The position numbers were made by a program, and so were the translations under genes. 64,000 nucleotides of DNA from assembly GCA_963565915.1 (NCBI GenBank), contig OY751488.1:4402001-4466000 (forward strand), read 5' to 3'. This document shows, one piece after another, positions 29,857-40,402 of the stretch; the first letter of the stretch is position 1; each line of letters opens with the position of its first letter. The notes beneath the pieces are model-generated. The model was not told the DNA's origin, did not search any database, and saw nothing but the letters and a program-made list of their open reading frames with translations. The stretch comes from Entoloma clypeatum (lineage: Eukaryota; Basidiomycota; Agaricomycetes; Agaricales; Entolomataceae).

Positions 29857-31143
29857 CTATGTACTGTTTGTATCCTCAGTAGGTCTTGCTCGTTTTGCCA
29901 GCCCCAGTTCGGAATTCGACGACAGCTTCCGTTTCTGTGATATCCTGGTCATCGGTTGCTGACTGAGTTCTTCTCTCAGTGCGCTGACTTCCCTCATGAG
30001 GAGGCCGATTTGCATTTCATGACTGTCCTTCATCTGCCGCATCTCTGCTCTCAGCATCCCGACATCCTTGCGGAGGCTTTCTAGTTCTGCCAGACCAGCA
30101 TCCTGGTTCCAAAGGATTCCCTCAAGGTCATTTGCAATGCCTACTATTTGATGGGGATCAGGCCTGAAAGCAGAAATCTGCATCAACAGTCGGTGGTACT
30201 CATCTTCCTTCCACTCACCCCCAATGAGCTCTGGGGCCAAGAAGCGAGCCTTGCCCTCTCTCCGAATGACATCCTGATTTTTCCTCGCCCTCCCTATTGC
30301 CCGGGCAATGGAGGTGTGGCTACACCATTGCTGTTTTGTGTGGCAGGGAACACATGCCGACCAGGTGGGATGCTGATCACAGGGAAGCCGATTCTCCCTG
30401 CATGCCGTACATGGCTCTGTTATCAAAGTGTCCTGCTGGGGCTGTGGACTGGAGACAGGATCAGAGGGATGTTGGCGATGTTTCAAAACCCCCCGCTGAG
30501 GGGCCTGGAGGATGACCCGATACTGCCCTGTTGCGGTTGCTGCCTAACAGGGAGAATGGGAGTCAAGCAAGGGTTGGACAGGGAATGTATTGTAAACTCA
30601 CTGGGGAACCTCTAGTACTCCTCTTGTCATTGTTCCCCAATGCATCCCCACATTCTCCACTTCTAACCGTTTCCTGCAGCCATTGCTGAGCGACCCCAAG
30701 CTGCTCGGCCAATCAAGGGGTTATGAGGTCCTGCGAGGGGCATGCATGAGGATCAGGGTCGGGGGTGCAGAATGTCTCGCGCTCAAGTGTATGGCATCTG
30801 GAAGCACAGAACGTGTTCCTCGGAGTGAGGCCTTCAGGAGGACTTCATCCCAGGGGATTGATCGTCTATCCCGAATTGCTTCGCCAATGATCCGGCACAT
30901 GTGGCAAATATACCGTGTCTTCGGAAACTGAGCACGGTTTGAGTCGAGAAGAAATTGATACTGTGAAAAAAGGTCAGCTTAGTTAGTATGCTAATAAAGC
31001 AAAATGTACAACATGCCATCGGAGCATCTGCTCTGCCCGCTGACCAGATCCTGGGGCTTGTGTGCAAATTGGGATATTTCAATTTTGAGGCTGGTCTGTA
31101 TGATGGTCAATGCGGTGTGACCAAGGGTGTCCTCATTTGCCAT
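29857..31143 (-). CDS. Zinc-cluster/coiled-coil protein B
   Basis: ATG at 31143 (MANEDTLGHTAL). An intron of about 83 bp with a clear branch site (TACTAAC) and TTTTTTCACAG end precedes an exon with SIPWDEVLLKASLRG, parallel to PIPWDDIKALEPL in protein A. Intron 30601-30544 (GTGAGT..TTAG) leads into the main exon. That exon has CTACRENRLPCDQHPTWSAC and VPCHTKQQWC: CX2CX6CX8CX2CX6C, exactly the fungal Zn(II)2Cys6 spacing. It is followed by a coiled coil (about residues 130-190 of the last exon) and a KRAR-type basic end. One stretch near 30700-30780 needs an unseen intron or carries damage (a TGA in the likely frame). Probably a nuclear DNA-binding protein; target unknown. Confidence 0.55.
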
Positions 31144-31372
31144 GTGATCGTTCCTTGAGGACGTCGCATGGTGGAAGAAGCTGTTTCAACCTCCCTGGCA
31201 GGTCAACAAGCTGTGACGGCAGAGATGCGGCCCTTGACATCACACATTGAGCAACCCTGTGATGGCCACTCCAGTCACAGGTTGTCATCCTAGAATCATA
31301 GCAAAGGTGAGCCCAGGATGTTCTCTGAATCCAGAATTGACTCAAGTAACAAGGTTATAGATCTCTCCAATC
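31144..31372. promoter_or_regulatory. Divergent promoter between protein B and the Ulp1-like gene
   Basis: 229 bp separate the two start codons, which point away from each other. No GACGGG motif lies here. It is short enough that one regulatory region probably serves both genes. I see no clear TATA box. Confidence 0.4.
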
Positions 31373-31560
31373 ATGGCCGATATTTCACTGTCCTACAACA
31401 CACCCCTTCAGTCCTTCCCCTTACCTCCTCTCACACCTGAAGGCTCTCCTGAAGGTGGACCTATGCTTCTGGATACCAATGCCCCGGTGTATTGGCAAAC
31501 CTTTGACTCACCGTCACCGGCCTTGTCTTCCCCAGGACACATTGATTGGCAGGACTTTGA

Positions 31561-31930
31561 TGTTACGGACTAACGACTATGGACATATACGCTTACTTTT
31601 TCACTTTTACTCATCGGCCCCCGCTTACACATATCGTATTATACTTTATTTCCTTTAGTATACTTCGCTCCCGCGCTGACTCGCTTTCCGCAGCTGTCTG
31701 ACTCATTCCGCAGTCAGCTTACTCATTAGTACATAGCATTCCGCAGTCGCCTTACTCATGCGCACTGCCTTCCGCAGTTACTGACTCATTCGCTACCGCT
31801 CATAGTCAGTACTATATAAACCTCATGTACCATAGCTACATTCCTTAGATTTAGCAATCACATTGCTCTTCGCCTTTCCATCTTCCTGCATACTCTGCCC
31901 GAACCTTGGAACGGTTTGTTACGCATAACA
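31561..31930 (+). repeat. Chromovirus copy 3, 5' LTR
   Basis: TGTTACGGACTAACG..ACGCATAACA. TATATAA at 31813 and self-primer AGATTTAGCAA at 31847-31857; the complementary primer site TTGCTAAATCT is at 31933-31943, two bases beyond the LTR. Confidence 0.93.
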
Positions 31931-31990
31931 AGTTGCTAAATCTCGTTAGGTTCGCCCAGAGCGAAGAGAGCAACTACCAGACGAGTCAAG

Positions 31991-32719
31991 ACGTCGCGCT
32001 TCTTTGAAGACTTCACCAGTAACCCATTCGCCTCACCAGAAGCCCGACAGGAGGAGCTAAGTCCTCGAGACAGTATCGATTTTACACTCATCCAGCAGTA
32101 CATCGAATCGGAGATCCGTCGCATCCTACAGCAGGTGCTTGACGAAGAACTAGACAACAACGAGCATCGCCCCCACGGCGAGATAGCAGAGAGCATCCAT
32201 CTTGCTCGACAACACCAGATCGCGCGCTACAACGCCCGACAGAACGAACTCGAAAGCTTTCGCGTTCAAGAAGGACCTCAGACAGGTCGGATCACAGAGA
32301 TCAGAGAGTTTATCGGTGTCCAGACAACCGTTATCAGAAGATTGATTAGGACGCTCACATTGAGACGTCCCAGAGCCGCATCACCACGTCTTACTCGAAG
32401 CAGCAGATCTACGCCCACTTCACCACCAACGAGCAACAGACCGAGTACAACCGTTGGGCACGAAACGAGAGACTTGACCCCTTCTCGCGACCAACAGACG
32501 CGCAGGAACAGAGATTCCTTAGAGATCTACAGAGGAAATACCCCGAACGTTTTGCCACCGATTCCGCCGACGAGTCCCCTGACGAATTTACTTTTGACTC
32601 CGCGCAGTCAGATACCGAACAGACGCCTAGAACAGGGACTAATTTTCAACCCCTACCTGTATCCCGAACCCCATCTTCATCCCAACAACCCGACACCTCT
32701 CCTACTCCGCAGGTTCTAG
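31991..32719 (+). pseudogene. Chromovirus copy 3, N-terminal gag region
   Basis: It corresponds to the frame starting MSRFFEDF in copy 2, but the first codon is ACG here. Because ACG to ATG is itself a CpG transition, copy 2 may have gained the ATG rather than this copy having lost it. The frame (RFFEDFTSNPF.., LIQQYIESEIRRILQQVL, helical) is open to 32719 but ends out of register with the main Gag frame at 32722. Between about 32390 and 32719 the Gag frame itself is also open (SKQQIYAHFTT.., DAQEQRFLRDLQRKYPERF), so one or more small indels probably separate a once continuous protein. Confidence 0.55.
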
Positions 32720-32721
32720 AC

Positions 32722-33588
32722 ATGGCAGAAGCACCGACAGTGCAAACGATGGATACATCCAAGATCATCAAAGATCCTGGGATGTTCAAAGACAGACACA
32801 CCTTTGACGAGTGGTGGAAAGCCACCAAACTATACATCAGGTTCCAGAAGGGCCTGTCCGACGATCAGAAGATCCTGGCGGTGTTATCCCGCATGATGGA
32901 AGGGTCCGGTAAACACTGGGCCAGCAACAAGTTAGACGATCTTGCCACCGATGGCAAGAACATCACCTGGTTAGGATTCTCAGACGACATCGCTACGCGA
33001 TTCTCTATTGCCAACAAGTCGGCAGCGGCCAAGGCGAGACTCGAAGTCCTGAAACAGGAGAAACGCACCATTCACGAATTCTTGGACAAATTTGAAGAGC
33101 TCTTGAAGCTGTCAAACCTTGGCGAAGAAACTGGGAAATACATCCTGGAAAAGAACGTCAACCGCAGAATTTCTGAACAAGTGGCTAGCGATGGCAAGAC
33201 GTACACCGATTATGCAAATGAGATCCGAAACAAGGGACGACAGATGGAGGGACATGCATTAGTCATCCGAGGGGGTGGCGACACACGCACCGGATCGGGC
33301 ACCACTTATGGTGGTCAAGGCAAAGCCATGGAGATCGACAAAGCAGGAGTAGCCCGTTGCTACAACTGTCAGCGCTTTGGTCACCTTGCCAAAGACTGCA
33401 AAGCCCCAAAGAAGAAAGATGGTCGTAAGTGTTTCAACTGCGACCAAGAAGGACATATCGCGCGCAACTGCCGGAAGCCGAAGAAGAACTCTGGAAAGAT
33501 TAGGAAGGTGTCTGATGGAGATACCGATGATGATGAAACCATCACCATAGAGACCGATGAGAAGGATTTTCCCGAAGGGTCCGATTAA
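32722..33588 (+). CDS. Chromovirus copy 3 Gag (core and nucleocapsid)
   Basis: 288 codons from ATG 32722. It has a Ty3-type Gag core (FDEWWKATKLYIRFQKGL, VLSRMMEGSGKHWA, FLDKFEELLKLSNLG) and two CCHC zinc knuckles (CYNCQRFGHLAKDC, CFNCDQEGHIARNC), then an acidic tail ending DFPEGSD. Gag forms particles and binds the RNA. The frame is open upstream of this ATG too, so a longer form is possible. Pol is in the -1 frame, open from 33561, giving a ~28-nt overlap around GGATTTTCCCGAAG. This suggests -1 frameshifting, but I see no canonical slippery heptamer. Confidence 0.85.
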   Translation: MAEAPTVQTMDTSKIIKDPGMFKDRHTFDEWWKATKLYIRFQKGLSDDQKILAVLSRMMEGSGKHWASNKLDDLATDGKNITWLGFSDDIATRFSIANKSAAAKARLEVLKQEKRTIHEFLDKFEELLKLSNLGEETGKYILEKNVNRRISEQVASDGKTYTDYANEIRNKGRQMEGHALVIRGGGDTRTGSGTTYGGQGKAMEIDKAGVARCYNCQRFGHLAKDCKAPKKKDGRKCFNCDQEGHIARNCRKPKKNSGKIRKVSDGDTDDDETITIETDEKDFPEGSD

Positions 33589-36500
33589 ACGACGCTAAGT
33601 CGCGACCCTTATCCATTAAACGAACTCGCTTGCCTGGTGCAGCTACAGACAATATAACTTATGTTATCCCTGCAAAGCGAGCCGTTGCGTCAACTAAGAT
33701 TGTCAAGGGAGATAAACCTCCGAAACGACGAGAGATCAAGCTGCAAGCTCAGATCAAAACACGACGAGGACCAAAGGCCATTCGACCCGAGGTTGATAGT
33801 GGATGTGAACGCACATGCATCCATCCCAGAATAGTACGCGAACAGAACCTCCCCACACGAGGAATACCGCCCATAGCAATTCTAAATGCGGATGGATCAC
33901 CAAATCGACAACAAAAAGCGAATCAACTTGCCGAAGTCAAGCTGGATTTGGGAACACATCAGGAAACCATGGAAGCGATGGTACTGGACATTGGGAGAAC
34001 AGACATGCTCTTGGGACATGACTGGTTGGTACATCACAACCCTACGATCAATTGGACAACCAGCGCTGTAACGTTCAACCGGTGCCCAACAACATGCCGA
34101 ACCAAACATTCGGAATTCAGGGTTAACCTTGATGGTCGCAAACACCGGGTTCGCATGGTTGAGGTGCACGACAAAGATGCACCCAAGAAGTCGGATCAGA
34201 AATGGAAGCCTGGAGACCCTATATTGGAAGCTGTCACTCCCACACCACCTCCCACAACCAAACGACCCTCATATGTTGAACGATTTGCTCATCTTTTCGA
34301 AAAAGAAAACTTCGATAAGATCCCAAAGGAGAGGGAATGGGACCATGGTAGCGAACTTACATCGGACGCACCAAAGGAACTAGGGGGAAATACATATCCT
34401 ATGACGCAAAAGGAACAAGAGGAATTGGACGCATTCATTGACGAGGGTCTAGCAACAGGAAAGATCCGTCCGTCCAAATCCCCTTATGCCTCCCCTTGCT
34501 TCTTCATCAACAAGAAGGATGGCTCCAAACGATTGGTACAAGATTACCGCATGGTCAATAAATTCATGGTCAAAGACAAGTTCCCACTCCCACGAATATC
34601 CGATCTCTTGGATGTACTGAAAGATGCGGTCTACTTCAATAAAATGGACATCATGTGGGGCTATAACAACGTCCGGATTAAGGAGGGCGATGAATGGAAA
34701 GCTGCCTTCCTCACCAGTCGAGGATTGTTCGAACCATTGATCATGTTTTTCGGTCTTTGCAACTCCCCGGGAACGTTCTCTCAAATGATGGCTAGTCTAT
34801 TCCGGGACCAGATCCGCCGACGTATCTGCGTGATCTACATGGATGACATCGTGGTTATCGGTAAAACCAAGGAAGAACTCGCGCGAAACACTGAAGAAAT
34901 CCTACAGATCCTATCGGACAATGATTTGTTCCTAAAGGAGAAGAAGTGTTTATGGGAAGTAACGAAATGTCCTATATTGGGATATGTGGTTGGTGAGGGA
35001 CGTGTTGAGATGGAAACTGAGAAGGTGGATACAATTCAAAACTGGCGAGCACCCACATCAAAAAAGGAAGTCCAGAAGTTCCTTGGGTTTGCTAACTTCT
35101 ATCGGCGCTTCATTGAAGGATACTCAAACATCGCGAAACCACTTACCGCGCTCACAGGCGGCACTGCGTTTACTTGGGGACCAACAGAACAAAAGGCATT
35201 TGAAGGTCTCATACAGGCGATCACATCGGCACCAGTCTTGGCACTACCAAAACCAGATGGACAGTTCAGGGTCGAAACCGATGCATCGGGCTATGCAATT
35301 GGGGCTGTACTCTCCCAAAAACAGGACGACAAATGGCACCCTATCGCGTTCTTGTCGCGGACCATGTCCGCGGCTGAACAAAATTACGAGATATACGACA
35401 AAGAGCTCTTGGCAGTCATGGAAGCACTAAAAGATTGGAGACACTATCTGCTCGAAGCCAGGGAACGCTTCGAGATCTTAACTGATCACAAGAACCTGGA
35501 GTATTTCCGCCGTCCTCAGGACCTAAATCAACGACAAAGGCACTGGAAGATGAAGTTACAAGACTATGACTTCGAACTACGGCATGTGCCTGGCAAGACA
35601 AATGCAAAAGCGGACATCCTGTCGCGCTTACCCTGGTATGAAACAGAACTCGAACCGCAAGACAGTGACCAAATGCTCAAGGAGGGACTATTCTTGAAAC
35701 GATTGGAATCAGAAGATGTGGTACAAATGGAGATGTTCACGGAGGAACAATTCTTTGAAGGGGGTGAAACATCTGATTCCATCAAGATTGGAAACGTCAC
35801 AACCATCAAAAATCCGTGGATCGCACGCATCAAGGGTTCAAACCGCATGGAGACAGAAGTAGCCCAGGGTCTAAAAAAGAATCCTCACTGGTATCAACAG
35901 GAAAACGGCATCACATATGCAGGTGAACGAGTCTATGTTCCACCGGACCCACAACTGCGTCAAGAACTAATGTTTGAATCACATGATGCACCAGTGGCTG
36001 GACATCCAGGACAGTATCGAACACACGAACTTCTCACTCGCACCTACTGGTGGCCTACCATCCTGCATGATGTAAAGAAGTACGTAAAGGGTTGCGACAC
36101 CTGTCAGCGCAACAAGATCAACAGACAGAAACGACATGCTCCGCTACACCCCCATGCAGCACCAAGTCATCCATGGGAAGACATAGGGATTGACGTCGTG
36201 GGACCGATACCAGAGTCTGATGGAAAGAATGCGATCCTGGTCATCACGGATAGACATTCGAAGATGCTTCATCTCATTCCGACAACCGTGGAATTATCGG
36301 CTGAAGGATTAGCCAAGATCTATCAGGATCAGATATGGAAGCTCCACGGAATCCCCAAGAAAATCATCAGTGACAGAGGACCACAGTTCGCCGCGAAGTT
36401 CATGGAGATACTTTGCCGCATGTTAGGGATCAAAAGGAATCTGTCCACTGCATACCATCCACAGACGGATGGACAAGCCGAACGATCGCATCAGGAAACA

Positions 36501-37238
36501 GAAGCGTTCTTACGAAACTTTGTTAACCATCTGCAAGATGATTGGGCTGAATGGATCGCAATCGCCGAATTCCAGTACAATGACAAAGAACATCAGGCGA
36601 CGAAGCACACACCATTCTATCTCAACTATGGCTTACATCCTTGGAAGGGAGAACTTGTGTTGGAAGACACCAACCCGGCTGCCAACAGCTTCTTGGAAAA
36701 ACTCAAACAAGCATGAGAAGAAGCCAATGCAGCACTGAAACAGGCACAGGATCAGATGAAGAAGACAGTTGATACACGACGGAGCCCGTCTCGGGACTAC
36801 CGCATCGGAGACAAGGTGTGGCTGGAAGGGACTAACATCAGGACTAACCGTCCCTCGAAGAAGCTTGACGCACTCCGACATGGACCATTCAAGGTCCTAG
36901 AGAAGAAAGGAGCTAGCGCGTACCTTCTTGATCTTCTGAAAACTTGGAAAATGATTCACCCTGTGTTCAACGAGACCCTGTTGTCACCTTACGAAACCCC
37001 GAAGTACGCCATCCAGAGGAAGAAACCAGCCCCTGATCCGATCATCGTCGAAGGACGAGAAGAGTATCATGTGTCCACAATCCTAGACTCTCGAAAGTTC
37101 CGTGGAAAGATCCAGTACCTCGTCCAGTGGGAAGGATATGGCCCAGAAGAGAACACATGGGAACCTCGAGCTAATGTTCAGAACGCTCAAGATTTGATCC
37201 GTGATTTTCATCGGCAAAATCCATCGCGTCCACGATAA
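33561..37238 (+). pseudogene. Chromovirus copy 3 pol, one premature stop
   Basis: 1028 codons are open to TGA at 36714-36716; copy 2 and the rearranged copy have CGA at that codon. Protease (EVDSGCERTC), RT with YMDD, RNase H (VETDASGYAIG), the integrase finger (SHDAPVAGHPGQYRTH..CDTCQRNK) and core (GIDVVGPIPE, ISDRGPQF, YHPQTDGQAERSHQE) all lie before the stop. The GPF-type region and chromodomain ([18 protein letters not shown]) lie after it, ending at 37238. The enzymes are otherwise complete. Loss of the chromodomain part would affect target choice and probably integration. Confidence 0.92.
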
Positions 37239-37354
37239 AAGATAAACCGCAAAATCCATTTTCCATACCGATTTCTGTCACATCGAGTTCCCCGCTCCAA
37301 CTCTTCTCGCCCAACACGCCGTTCTTCTTATACTTTTCGAACCTCATCTCCACC

Positions 37355-37720
37355 ATGTCCAACATCACCACCTCCACCGATGCTTCCGACATCAACCCCA
37401 CCATTACCACCCTCATTGGCGAAGCGCTCTCCATGCGCGACCAGATCCATGCGCTTGAAACCTCCGTCGCCGACATCCTCCACCGACAGATGCACATTCG
37501 TCTCCACACCCTATCCGACTTGCCAACCGCTCCCACCGCTGAGGAAAAACTTATCCTCAAAAATTATACCAACACCCTTGCCGTCGAAAATCGACGCCTT
37601 CGCCTCGCCGTTCGAGGTTTAGAGTTTGCCACGGCGGTAAACGACGAACTGATAAAGGACTGGGGCAACCGAGCTGATCCTACCTGGACCGATCCAAACG
37701 GCAACGATGGATGGGAGTAG
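37355..37720 (+). CDS. Chromovirus third ORF, copy 3
   Basis: 121 codons, ATG at 37355 in context CACCATG, 116 bp after pol and 37 bp before the 3' LTR. It is nearly the same as the copy at 3371-3739 and clearly related to that at 20718. It starts MSNITTS, with GEALSMRDQIHALE and ADILHRQMHIRLHTLSDLP in the middle and WTDPNGNDGWE at the end. Unknown function. Persistence of an open frame in all three copies argues that it belongs to the element's coding capacity. Confidence 0.65.
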   Translation: MSNITTSTDASDINPTITTLIGEALSMRDQIHALETSVADILHRQMHIRLHTLSDLPTAPTAEEKLILKNYTNTLAVENRRLRLAVRGLEFATAVNDELIKDWGNRADPTWTDPNGNDGWE

Positions 37721-37757
37721 GTAGTCTGTGAGGACACAGACCTTGAGGAGAGGAACA

Positions 37758-38127
37758 TGTTACGGACTAACGACTACGGACATATATGCTTACTTTTTCA
37801 CTTTTACTCATCGGCCCCCGCTTACACATATCGTATTATACTTTATTTCCTTTAGTATACTTCGCTCCCGCGCTGACTCGCTTTCCGCAGCTGTCTGACT
37901 CATTCCGCAGTCAGCTTACTCATTAGTACATAGCATTCCGCAGTCGCCTTACTCATGCGCACTGCCTTCCGCAGTTACTGACTCATTCGCTACCGCTCAT
38001 AGTCAGTACTATATAAACCTCATGTACCATAGCTACATTCCTTAGATTTAGCAATCACATTGCTCTTCGCCTTTCCATCTTCCTGCATACTCTGCCCGAA
38101 CCTTGGAACGGTTTGTTACGCATAACA
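37758..38127 (+). repeat. Chromovirus copy 3, 3' LTR
   Basis: 370 bp, preceded by the purine tract TGAGGAGAGGAACA. Two CpG-type differences from the 5' LTR. Followed by the TTTGA duplication and the interrupted Ulp1-like frame. Confidence 0.93.
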
Positions 38128-39617
38128 TTTGAGTCACCAATGTCTGTTCTGTCCGATACCACCAGGGATGAACATGTCAACTGGAAGGACTTCGGGTCAA
38201 TTCCTCCTTCGCCGACATGTTCCACAGCAAATTCTTCATGGAGTTGCAGCCCGTCGGGCCCGGAAGGCAGAGCAATCGGGAGTACCACTGACTGCGTCGG
38301 GGGAAGCCTGTTGTTCAGTTTGGATAGATTGACTGCAGTAACGGATACCCAACTTCCTGCCCTGGACATCCCAGGCCTCTCTCCTGGCACTCCCTTGAGC
38401 AGCAATGGATCAATGGGCCGAGGCAGCGATACTTCACCAGACCCAGGGCATCGGGATATCATTGACGTCACTTCATCTCCAGCTACGCCTCACTTCCCTG
38501 TTTTCGACTTCCCAGATGGACTCAGGCCAAGTCTATCCCTGCCAATCCACAGCACCACTCTCGAGTTGGGACACCTGCCAGCATTGCCACCAAGCATATG
38601 TACCAAGCCCTGCTGTGCGCCCTGCTTTTACCAGGAACCCCCTGATGTAACCAACAACGATGAGGTTCTCAAGTGTCTCAAAACCATCCCCTGTCCTGGG
38701 CAGGGGAGTCTCAGGAGGTGCTGTCATTTCTGGGCTGCTGGGGGCCAGAAACCCTTCCAGTCTGTTGAGGTCCATCATGAGAAGCAGCTGGTGAAACTAC
38801 CAGCTTGGTGTCTTGCATTCTGGGAGCCCATGGCATTTTATTGGAAGGATGTCCGCTGGTGGTACAAGGCAGTCAAGGTGCTCAAAGAGGCTGGTGACCA
38901 AACCACACTCGATTTCATCGCAACTATTCCATGGCATTCCACTTGTCCGGTTTGTGGCTTTGAAACCTACGACCTCGCCCAATTCACAACCAAGGCCTGG
39001 CTCTTGGACAACCATATCGGCATGCTAGCCTGGCCGATCAACCAGGATGTCTTGGACTTGGGATTTGAATTCCTAGCACCTGCATTTCCAATCAGATTGC
39101 TTCGCGAATACCGGCGGTGTCAATCTGACAAGCCTCCCCAGACTAAATATCCATTCCTTGACAATATCAGGAACAGACTCAAGACCAGAGCCCTAAAACA
39201 GGCTGGCTTTTGTCTGCACATTGAGTCAGGCAAGGGCTTACCAGCCGTGGAGGAGCTCGGTAATCACTGGGTTGGGGTTGTCATCAATGTCATGAATGAT
39301 CAGATCTTGTATGAGATTCTATGGGGGACCCTCCCAGCACAAAGGTCCTTGCGATGCTGAACTGGTGGTTGGAACCAGCATTCAGACGCTCATTTGCAGT
39401 CCAGGAGCTGTCTTGCAACCGGCAGGCTGGTGAGTGGAGTTGCACCGACTTTGCCTGCAACATGATTGCGCATCATCTTGCTCCTGACAAATACCCCCTC
39501 CTCACTGGCAACTGCGAGGACGAAGCTGTGAGGAATAGGCTGCGCCTCTTGTTCCAAACCGTGGAGCGCATCCGTTCTGTGGTATGTGATCTATCCATTC
39601 TGAGAATACAACACTGA

Positions 39618-40402
39618 TGGTCCTTGGTGCTCAGGATAATACTTGGGTGTATGAATCCCAATCGCCACCGGCCTCCGTGGGCGGCATTGTTGGCAATCTG
39701 TCGGGCCCATAAGCCCCCGCATTCCTTTTGTCAATATTTCCATTTTTGCCCATCTCGATGTCCAATGTCACCCCGTTTGGTCATATAGAACCGGTAGCTG
39801 TCAGATCCCCTGACATTGTTCCCAAGTTATCATGCCCATCCATCTTTGTACTGTTAGTGTCTACATATTCACAGATGGACCAATGCAATGAGATTCTGTG
39901 GATGGGATGTCAAGAAGCATGAGACCTCGATCAAGGCTCAGCCCAAGAGGCCCTCCATGCATGTTGTCAGGGTCCATGGCCCCATCAGGCCAGGATGAAA
40001 GCTTCCCCCCATCGGGCCCTCAGCAAATTCCTGAGCCTGCCTACATATCACTATTCCCATGAATGCTTTGTATCACTCCAATTGTAATCAGATCCCGAGG
40101 CTGGCATGCTTTCCCCCCGTCGGCCCCAGGGTTCCCCTCGGGAACCTGATTCGACCATTGGGTAGCCTGTCGGTGCCATCGGGCCCATGTGTTTTCCATG
40201 ATCATCTCCCACATGTCTGTGCTAGACTTGTGTCGGGCTTTGTCGCTGGTGTTGCCCCCCTGTCATGCTTGGGAAGAAAGGATGGAAGAATGTCTGTAAA
40301 GATTCAATCATTCCCTTCTATGTACAAAAGATCCAGCAGAGACATGTTTTTGTCTACCCTTTTTTGCAATACTACAGGCCTCGCCGCTGCCCCCGGAGGT
40401 TT
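39618..40402. repeat. KDZ spacer with R-unit repeats and CCCGTCGGGCCC motifs
   Basis: No gene. 39645-39840 is a copy of a repeat unit seen again at 46.8, 47.25, 47.7 and (inverted) 51.2-51.4 kb: GGGTGTAT..ATCCC, a CTGTCGGGCCC core, then TTTTTGCCCATCTCGATGTCC. Further cores lie at about 40008 (CCATCGGGCCC), 40105 (CCCGTCGGCCCC) and 40172 (CCATCGGGCCC). Confidence 0.6.

Larger units (their letters stand above)
31561..38127 (+). mobile_element. Full-length Tf1/sushi-type chromovirus (copy 3)
   Basis: 6567 bp, 370-bp LTRs, target duplication TTTGA (31556-31560 and 38128-38132). Same layout as copy 2 but with complete gag. The two LTRs differ at two positions by eye (TATGG/TACGG and TACGC/TATGC), both CpG transitions. 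A single TGA in the integrase part of pol is the main lesion. LTR U3 sequence differs substantially from copy 2, so the copies belong to two subfamilies. Confidence 0.95.
31373..39617 (+). pseudogene. Ulp1-like cysteine protease gene, split by a chromovirus
   Basis: ATG at 31373 (MADISLSYNTPL). 188 bp of coding sequence precede the insertion (31561-38127), and the frame resumes exactly after the TTTGA duplication (..DWQDF / ESPMSVLS..). The N-terminal part is Ser/Pro-rich. The middle has a Cys/Trp-rich domain (CTKPCCAPCFYQEPP, WCLAFWEPMAFYW, CPVCGFETYDL). The C-terminal protease has His in GNHWVGVVINV, Asp in a YGDS-like motif and Gln..Cys in NRQAGEWSCTDFACNMIAHH. A single-base deletion near 39310 shifts the frame between the Asp and Cys parts. 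Ulp1-type proteases cleave SUMO-like modifiers and are known as partners of some large DNA transposons. Here the gene is broken twice. Confidence 0.65.

Noticed and set aside
33630..33632. TTG as start codon of pol (also 16987 in copy 2)
   Set aside because: It is only the first open position after a stop in a mechanical translation; pol in this family is made with Gag, and the frame is already open before the gag stop.
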